Program-made: the position numbers and the translations under genes
NCBI GenBank assembly: GCA_035443825.1
Contig: DAOMNN010000087.1
Location: forward strand, 1-12,278
Source of the DNA: DAOMNN01 sp035443825
GTDB lineage: Bacteria > Pseudomonadota > Gammaproteobacteria > Burkholderiales > Rhodocyclaceae
DNA length: 12,278 nucleotides
Reading direction: 5' to 3'
Part shown: positions 1-5,699 of the stretch, piece after piece
Layout of the letters: each line of letters opens with the position of its first letter
How positions within the stretch are numbered: position 1 is the first letter of the stretch
The notes under the pieces: model-generated
Told to the model about the DNA's origin: nothing
What the model saw: only the letters and a program-made list of their open reading frames with translations
Databases searched by the model: none

Positions 1-29
1 TCGGACCATGTCCGCAAACTCGGCACGCG

Positions 30-339
30 TCAGATATCGATCTTCTCTGCGATCTGGATCGTGTCGTCGACCTCGATCTCGAGGTAGCGAACGGTGCTCT
101 CGATTTTCGAATGCCCAAGCAAGAGCTGGACCCCGCGAAGATTACCCGTGCGCCGGTAGATAAACACCGCCTTCGTACGTCGCAACGAGTGCGCTCCGAA
201 CTTCTGCCATCTGGAGCTTGGTTCTAATCGACCAGACGTGGCTCGGCCGCAGTGGCGGCTTCGCCCCGATAAGCTTTCCCTTGTTCCAAGGCTCGTTGTG
301 GACAGGCTTCAGATTCTTAGTTTCGTGATCGTTGTCCAT
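30..339 (-). pseudogene. Tyrosine recombinase (phage-type integrase) with internal deletion and frameshift
   Basis: The start is ATG at 337-339, preceded by AAGGAG at 7-nt spacing. The N-terminal part (about 45 residues, with NEPWNKGKLIGAKPPLRPSH) matches a short integrase family of about 200 residues that I recall as common in Bradyrhizobium. Just after the residues TKLQM, near 210, the frame runs off. A different frame resumes with KFGAHSLRRTKAVFIYRRTG, then the LLLGHSKIESTVRYLEIE motif, ending at TGA 30-32. The C-terminal part keeps HSLRR (box II), the LLGH motif and the nucleophile Tyr of TVRYL. The core between box I and box II, roughly 100 residues, is absent, so no active recombinase can be made. 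This is a remnant of DNA mobility. The family assignment is from recognition; the broken frame is read directly. Confidence 0.85.
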
Positions 340-438
340 GGTCTGTCTCCTTGTTCGAGAGACAGACCAGCATGCGCCCACACGAGTCGAGGAGCGAATA
401 TCCCGACCGGATTCGGGTTCAAATTCTTGCGAAGCTGC

Positions 439-1611
439 TCAACCTGGGTATCCGATCAGGACATCTCGCGGCAAAGAAATCCGGACATGTAACCCGTCTC
501 TTGCCCACTGCTTCTCGACTGCTCCATTGACGCTGGCGAGGGTGTTTCGAATAAGCTTTGTTCCAAATCCGATCCTGGTGGGCGGCCCGTTGACCGTCGG
601 CCCGCCATTTTCCTTCCAGGTCATCTCCAAACCACTGCTGTCGGCGTGCCATTCTATTCGTACGTTACCGTTCGATGTACTGAGCGCACCATGTTTGGCA
701 GCATTGGTGGCCAGTTCGTGCAATACAAGAGTGAGGTTGCTCGTGGCGCTCGCCGCTAGCAGAATTGGCGGCCCGGTCAAAACTGGGCCGCGATAAGGTC
801 GAAGCACAGTCTCAATAACCGTTCGCAACGGTACGGGCTCTTGATCGTTCTCGGCATGATGGTCTTGAGCGAGAGTGTGTGCATCCGACAGAGCAACGAC
901 ACGACGCAGAAGGTTGTCGACCATTTCCTCCTTCGTTTCGCTGTGCCGGGCAGTCATCCGAACCAAGCTCTCCGTGACTGCAAAAAAGTTCTTCACGCGG
1001 TGGCTCATCTCGCTTGCAAATAACTCATGTTTTTTCAAGGTTGCCTTCAAAGCCGCTTCCGCTTCAATCATTTGCAGCGCAATGCCCGTGAAGACCGCCA
1101 GATCCTTCATCAATCGCGCATGGCCGGCGTGGAACGCATGTCCTTCCCTTGCCACGACCCAAACTGTTCCGATCGGTTCTCCGTTGTTAACAAGGAGCGG
1201 AAGCAGCAAAACCTCGGGTACGCTTATCCCGGCATCTGCAATCCAAGAATAGGCCCTCTCAGGACGCTCCATGAGGGTCGGAGTTAGCTTTTCGAGGCAA
1301 ACGCCACATGGACTGTTGTTCAATGGCGTCGTCGTGCCCTCAAAAACAGAAAGCTTGCCAATCAGGGCAAGCCACTTGAATTCGTCACGCGTCAGAACGC
1401 TGACGCCGGCCGAATCTGCGTCGCATAACTCCAATGCCAGGGCTGTGAGCCGTGGTAAGACTTCTCCCGGCCGGTTCGCCATCCGACTGGTCAAGTCCTG
1501 GATGGCGAGTTTTTCACCTTGATAATCCGGTTGAGGCGTTGGTCTGCTCGCCAACCGATCCGAGATGTCCACGTCCGCTGTAGAGATCGCGCGAGGAATC
1601 CTAAGGGCCAA
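439..1611 (-). CDS. GAF domain-containing HWE-family sensor histidine kinase
   Basis: This is an intact cytoplasmic sensor kinase of 390 residues with no membrane segment. Residues ~35-190 form a GAF-type sensor domain. The phosphoacceptor box is ELFASEMSHRVKN with His204. The N box is HELATNAAKHGALS (298-311) with the His that gives the HWE family its name, and the W-x-E motif is WKE at 332-334. The glycine box is GFG at 348-350. It should autophosphorylate on His204 in response to a ligand or redox signal and pass phosphate to a receiver. Translation starts at TTG 1609-1611, with AAAGGAG 8 nt upstream; no ATG fits as well. It is divergent from the single-domain receiver at 1763, its likely partner. 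HWE kinases often feed PhyR in the alphaproteobacterial general stress response; whether this one does is inference. Confidence 0.93.
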   Translation of the reverse strand: MALRIPRAISTADVDISDRLASRPTPQPDYQGEKLAIQDLTSRMANRPGEVLPRLTALALELCDADSAGVSVLTRDEFKWLALIGKLSVFEGTTTPLNNSPCGVCLEKLTPTLMERPERAYSWIADAGISVPEVLLLPLLVNNGEPIGTVWVVAREGHAFHAGHARLMKDLAVFTGIALQMIEAEAALKATLKKHELFASEMSHRVKNFFAVTESLVRMTARHSETKEEMVDNLLRRVVALSDAHTLAQDHHAENDQEPVPLRTVIETVLRPYRGPVLTGPPILLAASATSNLTLVLHELATNAAKHGALSTSNGNVRIEWHADSSGLEMTWKENGGPTVNGPPTRIGFGTKLIRNTLASVNGAVEKQWARDGLHVRISLPRDVLIGYPG

Positions 1612-1712
1612 GCTCGCAACTCCTTTGACAACCCACCCTATCAGGAGGCCGTCTCGTTAGGGAGGCACGCAAACCTGCAGCTGAAAATAAGTTTTTGCAC
1701 CGAATTTTATTT

Positions 1713-1737
1713 GGAACCCTAACCATCCGGAGAGGTT
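1713..1737 (+). promoter_or_regulatory. Candidate EcfG-type (general stress sigma factor) promoter
   Basis: GGAAC at 1713-1717, 16 bases, then GGTT at 1734-1737. The alphaproteobacterial general stress consensus is GGAAC-N16/17-CGTT, so the -35 is exact and the -10 matches 3 of 4. Transcription would start near 1744. That would leave the ATG at 1763 with a short leader and put the upstream TTG codons outside the mRNA. Such a short motif can occur by chance. Confidence 0.35.
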
Positions 1738-1762
1738 GTTGCCCGATGGATTGTGGGGAGCA

Positions 1763-2137
1763 ATGAACACCTGCCGTGTTGTTCTGGTCGTCGAAGACGA
1801 GCCCCTCGTGCGGATGGATCTTGTTCAGACCTTGGAAGATGTTGGTTACCGTTGCCTAGAGGCGTCTTCGGCAATGGAGGCAATTGCGCTTCTGGAGGAG
1901 CATCCAGAAATCCGCGTGGTGTTCACGGATGTGCAGATGCCTGGCAATATGGATGGGATTGAGCTCGCTCGGTACGTCCGGGAACGCTGGCCACCAACAA
2001 TCATAGTGGTCGCTTCGGGCAAGGTCGACCTCGCATCCTGTCTCCTTCCCGAGGGAGCCAACAGACTCGCAAAGCCCTACGACCCGGCTAAGTTAAGGCA
2101 CCTCCTAACCGATATCGAGTATCGGCTCGCGATCTAG
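1763..2137 (+). CDS. Single-domain CheY-like response regulator
   Basis: The protein has 124 residues and is a lone receiver domain with no output domain. The acidic pocket is VVEDEP with Asp12, the phosphoacceptor is Asp56 in VFTDVQMPG, and the conserved Lys is Lys104 in AKPYDP. The position normally held by Thr or Ser is Ala84 in VVASG, which may weaken the phosphorylation switch. ATG 1763 is chosen because the domain begins at once; GGGGAG lies only 2 nt upstream. In-frame TTG codons at 1736 and 1739, after GGAGAG, are alternatives adding up to 9 residues. The gene is divergent from the GAF-HWE kinase. Single-domain receivers next to HWE/HisKA2 kinases often act as phosphate sinks or modulators, as LovR does for LovK. 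The partnership is inferred from position. Confidence 0.9.
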   Translation: MNTCRVVLVVEDEPLVRMDLVQTLEDVGYRCLEASSAMEAIALLEEHPEIRVVFTDVQMPGNMDGIELARYVRERWPPTIIVVASGKVDLASCLLPEGANRLAKPYDPAKLRHLLTDIEYRLAI

Positions 2138-2292
2138 CTGCTTGCGTTGAGCAAATAGAAATTTAGATTGGACTGCGCGACTTTAATGGGTGGACTTCCG
2201 CCCTGCCGCACCCCATATTGATTTTATCGCTGGCACGAACAGGCTCCAGCGGCTGAGAGATGCGAGTGCTCCCGCCAGATTGGAGCACCATC

Positions 2293-2712
2293 ATGCCCTT
2301 CCCGCAGAATCCTCCCGGCTTTAGTCGCGACGCGCTTCGACTCCTCGACATTGCAATGACGAGGGTTTGGATGGAACGCGTTGCCATTGGTGCGTCTCAG
2401 AGCGGCGCCGACGCGAATCTTTGCGCAACGTTATGGGGCAAAGTGGATCGCCTAGAGCGACTCCAGTCTGGCGAACGTCGTGGCATAAGAAAGGATTTGG
2501 CGAAACACATGGCAGCGCACAGGTTCAAAGTCGGCCAACGCGTGATCTTTCATTCTCCGCGGAGATCCGTTGGTCCATCCGTAGTTACTGTTCTTCGTCT
2601 GCTGCCGATCGAAGGCCAGGATCTCACGTACAGGATCAAGGCGACCGAAGAAGGTTTCGAGCGCGTGGCCAAGGAACGCGAGCTTGCGAGCCTCCAGGAG
2701 GAGAATGCCTGA
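2293..2712 (+). CDS. Conserved hypothetical protein, apparent fusion of two small domains
   Basis: This is a soluble protein of 139 residues starting at ATG 2293, with GGAG 7 nt upstream. An in-frame ATG at 2260 lacks such a site. Residues 1-70 are helical (FSRDALRLLDIAM, then a charged stretch) and resemble small rhizobial proteins I recall. From Met73 the sequence changes to a beta-rich module (HRFKVGQRVIFHSPRRSVG, then TVLRLLPIEG and TYRIKATEEGFERV). I recall that module as a stand-alone protein of about 65 residues. Met73 could be an internal start, but its AAAGGA is about 13 nt away. It is the first gene of a coupled cluster: its TGA overlaps the next ATG by one base. Function unknown. 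Confidence 0.75.
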   Translation: MPFPQNPPGFSRDALRLLDIAMTRVWMERVAIGASQSGADANLCATLWGKVDRLERLQSGERRGIRKDLAKHMAAHRFKVGQRVIFHSPRRSVGPSVVTVLRLLPIEGQDLTYRIKATEEGFERVAKERELASLQEENA

Positions 2713-2984
2713 TGACAGACACATTCGATTACTGCGCTCCAGCAGAGCTGTTCCCGTCCAAGGGCACGGGCTTTCGGCGTAAAATGGTTTCATATCGTCG
2801 CTTTGAGTCTGCGGCCGTCGCCATACGCTACGCCATCGAAGAGCTGGAACCCGATAAACTGGTCGGAGCCGTTCTCGAGATAGATGAGGATCGCTATGAC
2901 GACGTCGCGATCCGCAATCTCTACGCAAGCGACGGGTACCCGTTGCCACGGCTCAACACCAATCAAGAAGGGAGCTCCGTGTGA
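2712..2984 (+). CDS. Conserved hypothetical protein, second gene of coupled cluster
   Basis: The protein has 90 residues; its start ATG is embedded in TGATG with the stop of the preceding gene, so translation is probably coupled. It begins MTDTFDYCAPAELFP, followed by a basic patch (FRRKMVSYRRF) and an amphipathic segment (SAAVAIRYAIEELEPDKL). That resembles a small protein family frequent in Bradyrhizobium and relatives. There is no membrane segment, signal peptide or metal-binding cluster. It overlaps the next gene by 4 nt (GTGA). The tight packing suggests the three products are made together and work in one process, which I cannot name. Confidence 0.8.
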   Translation: MTDTFDYCAPAELFPSKGTGFRRKMVSYRRFESAAVAIRYAIEELEPDKLVGAVLEIDEDRYDDVAIRNLYASDGYPLPRLNTNQEGSSV

Positions 2985-3199
2985 AACGCGATTTTCAGAT
3001 CTTTCAAGGCACCAATGATAATTGGATCGTGTTGAGCCAGATAGGTGTTCCCTTACTTGCTTCGCGGCGCCAAGGCGTAGCCGAAGCCTTTGGTAAGGCT
3101 CTTGCGCATCGTGCGAGCGTCTCGTTGATCGTTCACCGCCACGGCGAGCAGAGCGCGAACTACTCCGGGCGCGACCTTACCTACGCGAGCAGGCTCTAG
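2981..3199 (+). CDS. Small hypothetical protein, third gene of coupled cluster (possibly DUF2188-like)
   Basis: The start is GTG 2981, overlapping the previous TGA by 4 nt, with GGAG 6 nt upstream. The product is 72 residues, soluble and basic. Its pattern is an N-terminal strand (RDFQIFQG), a W-x-V-LSQIG strand, a helix (GVAEAFGKALAHRA) and a strand ending in IVHRHGEQ. That is the layout of DUF2188-type small domains, but the match is by pattern only and is not secure. The overlap with the upstream gene is the main support for its being a gene. Confidence 0.72.
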   Translation: MKRDFQIFQGTNDNWIVLSQIGVPLLASRRQGVAEAFGKALAHRASVSLIVHRHGEQSANYSGRDLTYASRL

Positions 3200-3213
3200 G
3201 ACGGGAGCTGAGA

Positions 3214-3519
3214 TTGTTCAGGCTGGCTGCTGGCTGGAACCCTATTGACCCACAATCCTCTTGCCTAGCGAGAGACGTCTATTTGGATGACACACTCGTG
3301 GGCCGCATCGTTGACACGACCGCAGAGATTTATCTAACCAGCTCCTCCAACGTCCGCATATTCGAAGCTGACGTTCTACTAGGGCAGATCTGGGAAACAG
3401 GGGACGCACGGTTCACCGACGAGCGCAGTGCGTTGCGATCGCTCGAAAAGCGTCTCACCGCATCGTGGAAGGCTAGCGGCCGGACTGCGCGTGGCGCCCA
3501 CGATCTGCTGCCCAAATAA
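3214..3519 (+). CDS. Hypothetical protein
   Basis: The protein has 101 residues from TTG 3214-3216, with GGGAG 6 nt upstream, and starts 14 nt after the preceding stop, so it probably belongs to the same transcript. The sequence is soluble, with short strand-like segments (RDVYLDDTLVGRIVD, DVLLGQIWETG) and a basic, likely disordered tail. The two segments, each with an LxGxI(V/W) core, look like a weak internal repeat. No family recognised. The non-ATG start and lack of homology make this the least certain gene of the block. Confidence 0.6.
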   Translation: MFRLAAGWNPIDPQSSCLARDVYLDDTLVGRIVDTTAEIYLTSSSNVRIFEADVLLGQIWETGDARFTDERSALRSLEKRLTASWKASGRTARGAHDLLPK

Positions 3520-3526
3520 TCCTATC

Positions 3527-3567
3527 CGCGCGCGCACAAAACTCGATCGTCGCTCAGTGCGCGTGCG
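3527..3567 (+). repeat. GC-rich stem-loop in the leader of the first csp gene
   Basis: Positions 3527-3537 pair with 3557-3567 as an 11-bp stem (10 Watson-Crick pairs and one G-U) around a 19-nt loop. It ends 36 nt before the csp start codon and 8 nt after the previous stop. No T-tract follows, so it is a poor rho-independent terminator. Cold-shock mRNAs often carry structured 5' leaders, so a role in csp expression is plausible but unproven. Confidence 0.55.
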
Positions 3568-3603
3568 TGCAAAAAACACCTTGACCATCAATTAGGAACA
3601 ATC

Positions 3604-3813
3604 ATGCAACTTGGAACCGTAAAGTTCTACAATTCTGAAAGAGGCTTTGGCTTCATCCAGCCAGATGACGGCGGCAAGGACGTGTTCATCCACGCGACAG
3701 CCCTCGAGCGAGCCGGTACGCACATCCTCAGTGAAGGGCAAAAAGTGACCTTCAATATCCAGGAGGATCGTCGGTCCGGAAAAATTTCTGTCTCGAACAT
3801 TCGCACCGACTGA
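3604..3813 (+). CDS. CspA-family cold-shock protein
   Basis: This is a single cold-shock (OB-fold) domain of 69 residues, the usual length. RNP1 is GFGFI at 14-18 and RNP2 is DVFIH at 26-30. The N-terminal GTVKFYN and the LSEGQKVTF segment are also typical. The protein binds single-stranded RNA or DNA and works as an RNA chaperone or antiterminator. The start is ATG 3604 with AGGA upstream. It matches the convergent csp at 4449-4658 at 44 of 69 positions by my hand alignment, so the two are paralogues rather than a recent duplication. The preceding stem-loop (3527-3567) may control translation. Confidence 0.95.
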   Translation: MQLGTVKFYNSERGFGFIQPDDGGKDVFIHATALERAGTHILSEGQKVTFNIQEDRRSGKISVSNIRTD

Positions 3814-3919
3814 GTGTGCTCAGGTGTTGGTAGGCTCGCGGCATTCGCCGTAGCAGATTTGGCGTTCTCCGGCGCATCAGAAATGGTTCGAAGAGAGCGC
3901 GGTTCTCAGGAGGATACTT

Positions 3920-4039
3920 GTGGCACTCGATCCCCGGCCGAGCGATTGTTCGGCGACCTCAGCGCTGATCCTGTTCGTCGCATTTGTCGCCTTAGTTGTT
4001 GCTGCCGGATACATCGGGCACATCATGGCCGGCGAATAG
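3920..4039 (+). CDS. Small single-pass membrane protein (39 aa)
   Basis: The start is GTG 3920-3922, with AGGAGG 6 nt upstream, one of the best ribosome binding sites in the window. It runs to TAG 4037-4039. The product has a short polar N-terminus with several charges (ALDPRPSDCSATS), one hydrophobic stretch at about residues 15-30 (ALILFVAFVALVVAAG) and a short tail ending HIMAGE. That is a typical bacterial membrane microprotein. It is below common length cut-offs and could be missed. It sits 106 nt after csp. Function unknown; no homologue recognised. Confidence 0.62.
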   Translation: MALDPRPSDCSATSALILFVAFVALVVAAGYIGHIMAGE

Positions 4040-4043
4040 GTAA

Positions 4044-4085
4044 GCCTAGATCGCCTTCGGATTTTATGACTACCTTCATCTAGGC
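4044..4085. repeat. 8-bp inverted repeat between convergent genes
   Basis: GCCTAGAT at 4044-4051 and ATCTAGGC at 4078-4085 are perfect inverted copies with a 26-nt spacer. They fill the gap between the membrane microprotein (stop at 4039) and the zinc-ribbon gene (stop at 4105 on the other strand). The position suits a two-way terminator or processing hairpin, but there is no T-tract on either side. An 8-bp match with this spacer can be chance. Confidence 0.35.
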
Positions 4086-4104
4086 CGGACGTTAACCCTA
4101 GGCA

Positions 4105-4323
4105 TCAGTGGCTGGTTTGTTCAGCAGCTCCTACAGTCCGGAGCTGTCCAGCAACGACTTGAGCCTGCCATTCTGGATCGAGCGCGATACCAAGAATCGT
4201 TCGGCACTGTTCGCACAGGAATTGGACTGCAGGCACAGTTCGCTTCGATCCCTCATCGCGTGCACGAAAGTACTCGATGATAACATGAGACTCCGCATCA
4301 CATTTTGGGCACTTCCCGCTCAC
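4105..4323 (-). CDS. Small zinc-ribbon protein
   Basis: The product has 72 residues with two knuckles, CPKC (Cys5, Cys8) and CEQC (Cys37, Cys40), spaced as in a rubredoxin-like zinc ribbon. It therefore probably binds one zinc ion. Between them lies a basic, Tyr/Phe-rich segment (IIEYFRARDEGSKRTV), and a helix with DPEWQAQVVAGQL follows. The start is GTG 4321-4323 with AGGAG 6 nt upstream. It lies downstream of and on the same strand as the csp at 4449-4658, 125 nt away, so the two may share a transcript. Likely a nucleic-acid or protein-binding accessory factor; the exact role is unknown. Confidence 0.82.
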   Translation of the reverse strand: MSGKCPKCDAESHVIIEYFRARDEGSKRTVPAVQFLCEQCRTILGIALDPEWQAQVVAGQLRTVGAAEQTSH

Positions 4324-4371
4324 GATATTCTCCTGCTAGGCATGATGTCTAAGTGTGCGGAGCCCGACTTG

Positions 4372-4411
4372 CCGGCGCTCAAAACCTATCGGGTAAGATC
4401 CCAAGCGCCGG
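4372..4411. repeat. Inverted repeat between csp and zinc-ribbon gene
   Basis: CCGGCGCT (4372-4379) and AGCGCCGG (4404-4411) form an 8-bp perfect stem. The 24-nt loop holds a smaller GGG/CCC pairing. On the minus strand it lies 37 nt after the csp stop and before the zinc-ribbon start. It could mark the csp 3' end or limit read-through, but no T-run follows. Confidence 0.4.
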
Positions 4412-4448
4412 AATTTGCGCCAAAGCGCTTGACGACGCGCGACAGCGA

Positions 4449-4658
4449 CTAGCTTACTTGAATATTCGCGACGGCAGTCTTACCGGAACGCCGATCCTGC
4501 TCGGTGTCGAAAGAGACCTTCTGTCCTTCCGAAAGGCTCGTCAGCCCTGCACGTTCGAGTGCACTCGCGTGCACAAAGACATCGCTTCCTCCATTGTCCG
4601 GCGCGATGAACCCGTAGCCTTTTTGTCCATTGTAAAATTTGACCGTTCCCGTGTTCAT
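4449..4658 (-). CDS. CspA-family cold-shock protein, second copy
   Basis: This is a single cold-shock domain of 69 residues with RNP1 GYGFI (14-18), RNP2 DVFVH (26-30) and the N-terminal GTVKFYNGQKG. The start is ATG 4656-4658 with GGAG 5 nt upstream. Longer in-frame extensions have no such site and would be unusual for the family. RNP1 carries Tyr where the other copy has Phe, and the C-terminal nine residues differ most. Like its paralogue at 3604 it should bind single-stranded RNA. A perfect 7-bp hairpin lies 93 nt upstream (4751-4767). Confidence 0.95.
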   Translation of the reverse strand: MNTGTVKFYNGQKGYGFIAPDNGGSDVFVHASALERAGLTSLSEGQKVSFDTEQDRRSGKTAVANIQVS

Positions 4659-5073
4659 GATCACTCCAATCATTGATGCTAACGAACCGACGCGCGCCGC
4701 GAGGCGCACGCCAGCTCTATTTCTCGAATTTTTGGGGTCTATGAACATACGCTCAGCAGCGCTGAGCACAGCGGCCCGCATTCCGGCCAAACTCGATCAG
4801 TGGAAATAAGAACAGCATCGCTTAATTGCAAGGGCTCATTGCGACCGTCAATCGTGCCGATGGTCGGCGGTTTTGCAGCCGCCCGACGCCAACGCTCCCG
4901 CTCGTGAGCAGGCGATGTTCTGTCCCGACGTTCTGAGTAGATTCCGACTCTAACGGCCGATACCCTTCCATCCTATCGTCTGGTTTGACATGTGCTTCCT
5001 GATCTGAGCATGCATGGGCACCTGTCGGCTTTCGCGACGCGAGACTGTGCGCGAGAAACAAGGATTTTCTCCT
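4659..5073. other. Intergenic region without a supported gene
   Basis: These 415 bases separate the minus-strand csp from the plus-strand membrane microprotein and so should hold two divergent promoters. I see no convincing -35/-10 pair. It contains the hairpin at 4751-4767. A 22-codon frame from ATG 4741 has no proper ribosome binding site. A minus-strand open frame that spans most of the region (4822-5334) lacks a ribosome binding site and protein-like composition, and I take it as chance. Confidence 0.5.
4751..4767. repeat. Perfect 7-bp hairpin upstream of the second csp
   Basis: GCTCAGC (4751-4757), a loop of AGC, and GCTGAGC (4761-4767). If the minus-strand csp mRNA starts beyond it, the hairpin would be part of a leader of about 110 nt. 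It may instead be a dyad operator. There is no T-tract. Confidence 0.5.
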
Positions 5074-5211
5074 ATGAATGACCCGGCTGCCTACGTAGTT
5101 GCCGAGAAGACAAGTTGGCGGACGCTTGCGCCATGGATCCCGTCTTTGCTTGTTCCAATCGTGCTTGCACTGGTGCTCGTCGCGTACGTCATCTTCCAAG
5201 CTGCCAGCTAG
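5074..5211 (+). CDS. Small single-pass membrane protein (45 aa)
   Basis: The start is ATG 5074 with AGGA 9 nt upstream, giving 45 residues. A polar N-terminus (MNDPAAYVVAEKTSWRTL) is followed by one strong hydrophobic helix at about residues 19-42 (PWIPSLLVPIVLALVLVAYV) and a short FQAAS end. The Lys and Arg before the helix favour N-terminus-in topology. An upstream in-frame ATG at 5014 would add a basic, poorly protein-like extension. No family recognised. It is the second membrane microprotein near the csp genes. Confidence 0.6.
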   Translation: MNDPAAYVVAEKTSWRTLAPWIPSLLVPIVLALVLVAYVIFQAAS

Positions 5212-5238
5212 AGCAGTGCGGCCTGGCTGTGTCGCTCG

Positions 5239-5331
5239 ATGTGGCGAAGCTTGATCCCCTGCTTGCCGGGCGTCATCTATGGCGTCGCGATGGAGTTCAT
5301 GTTGATTGGCTATCGCGTCCGGTTCCAATAA
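5239..5331 (+). CDS. Possible 30-residue hydrophobic peptide
   Basis: ATG 5239 opens a 30-residue frame (MWRSLIPCLPGVIYGVAMEF, then a short basic end) that could span a membrane. It has no recognisable ribosome binding site. It lies in the same frame as the preceding microprotein, 27 nt after its TAG, so it could be a lost 3' extension, a separate peptide or chance. Confidence 0.28.
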   Translation: MWRSLIPCLPGVIYGVAMEFMLIGYRVRFQ

Positions 5332-5422
5332 CATCTCGAGCGCACTCCCCGCAGGGCCAGCCTCGCTCTCTCCTCAGAAGCGAGATCGCATGGGCGCTCC
5401 AACGCTAAAAAGGAGACGCGCG

Positions 5423-5686
5423 GTGACACTCAGTTTTCCCAATCGGAGCCGCAGCTACGACGCACGCGGACGCCGCGTGCGCTTTTGGGGTTATGACGGT
5501 GCGCTCGAAATCAGCTTCTTCCTTGATCAGCGCGCCTTCTCCCGCATGAGCCCAAATCCGAAGATGGACGAGACCGGAATTCTGATTGCGTTCGACCGCC
5601 ATCGGGATCAAATCCTCGACGTCGCGGCAAGACTATATTCCGGCCGCCGCAGAGATGCCTACACACTGCAGGCATCAGACTTCTGA
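5423..5686 (+). CDS. DUF1488 family protein
   Basis: This soluble protein of 87 residues, the usual family length, starts at GTG 5423 with AAGGAG 7 nt upstream. The opening (TLSFPNRSRSYD), the central RVRFWGYDGALEISFFLD, and the end (FDRHRDQILDVAARLYSGRR, then YTLQASDF) follow the DUF1488 pattern. The family is common in rhizobia and other proteobacteria and has no assigned function that I know. The in-frame extension back to 5306 lacks a good start site. It ends 13 nt from the convergent stop of the truncated hybrid kinase. Confidence 0.88.
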   Translation: MTLSFPNRSRSYDARGRRVRFWGYDGALEISFFLDQRAFSRMSPNPKMDETGILIAFDRHRDQILDVAARLYSGRRRDAYTLQASDF

Positions 5687-5699
5687 TCGTGCGGGCCGC

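Noticed and set aside
405..428. tRNA-like GGTTCAAAT near the integrase remnant, as a possible attachment-site copy
   Set aside because: Only about 8 bases match the tRNA-Pro T-arm and the flanks cannot form a T-stem, so chance is the simpler view.
2452..2949. 165-codon open frame on minus
   Set aside because: Antisense to the coupled cluster and without protein-like features.
3530..3570. CRISPR or other spaced repeat array
   Set aside because: The GC-rich repeats form a single stem-loop; no regularly spaced direct repeats occur anywhere in the window.
4822..5334. 170-codon open frame on minus
   Set aside because: No ribosome binding site at its start, no domain pattern, unlikely composition, and antisense to a better-supported membrane microprotein.
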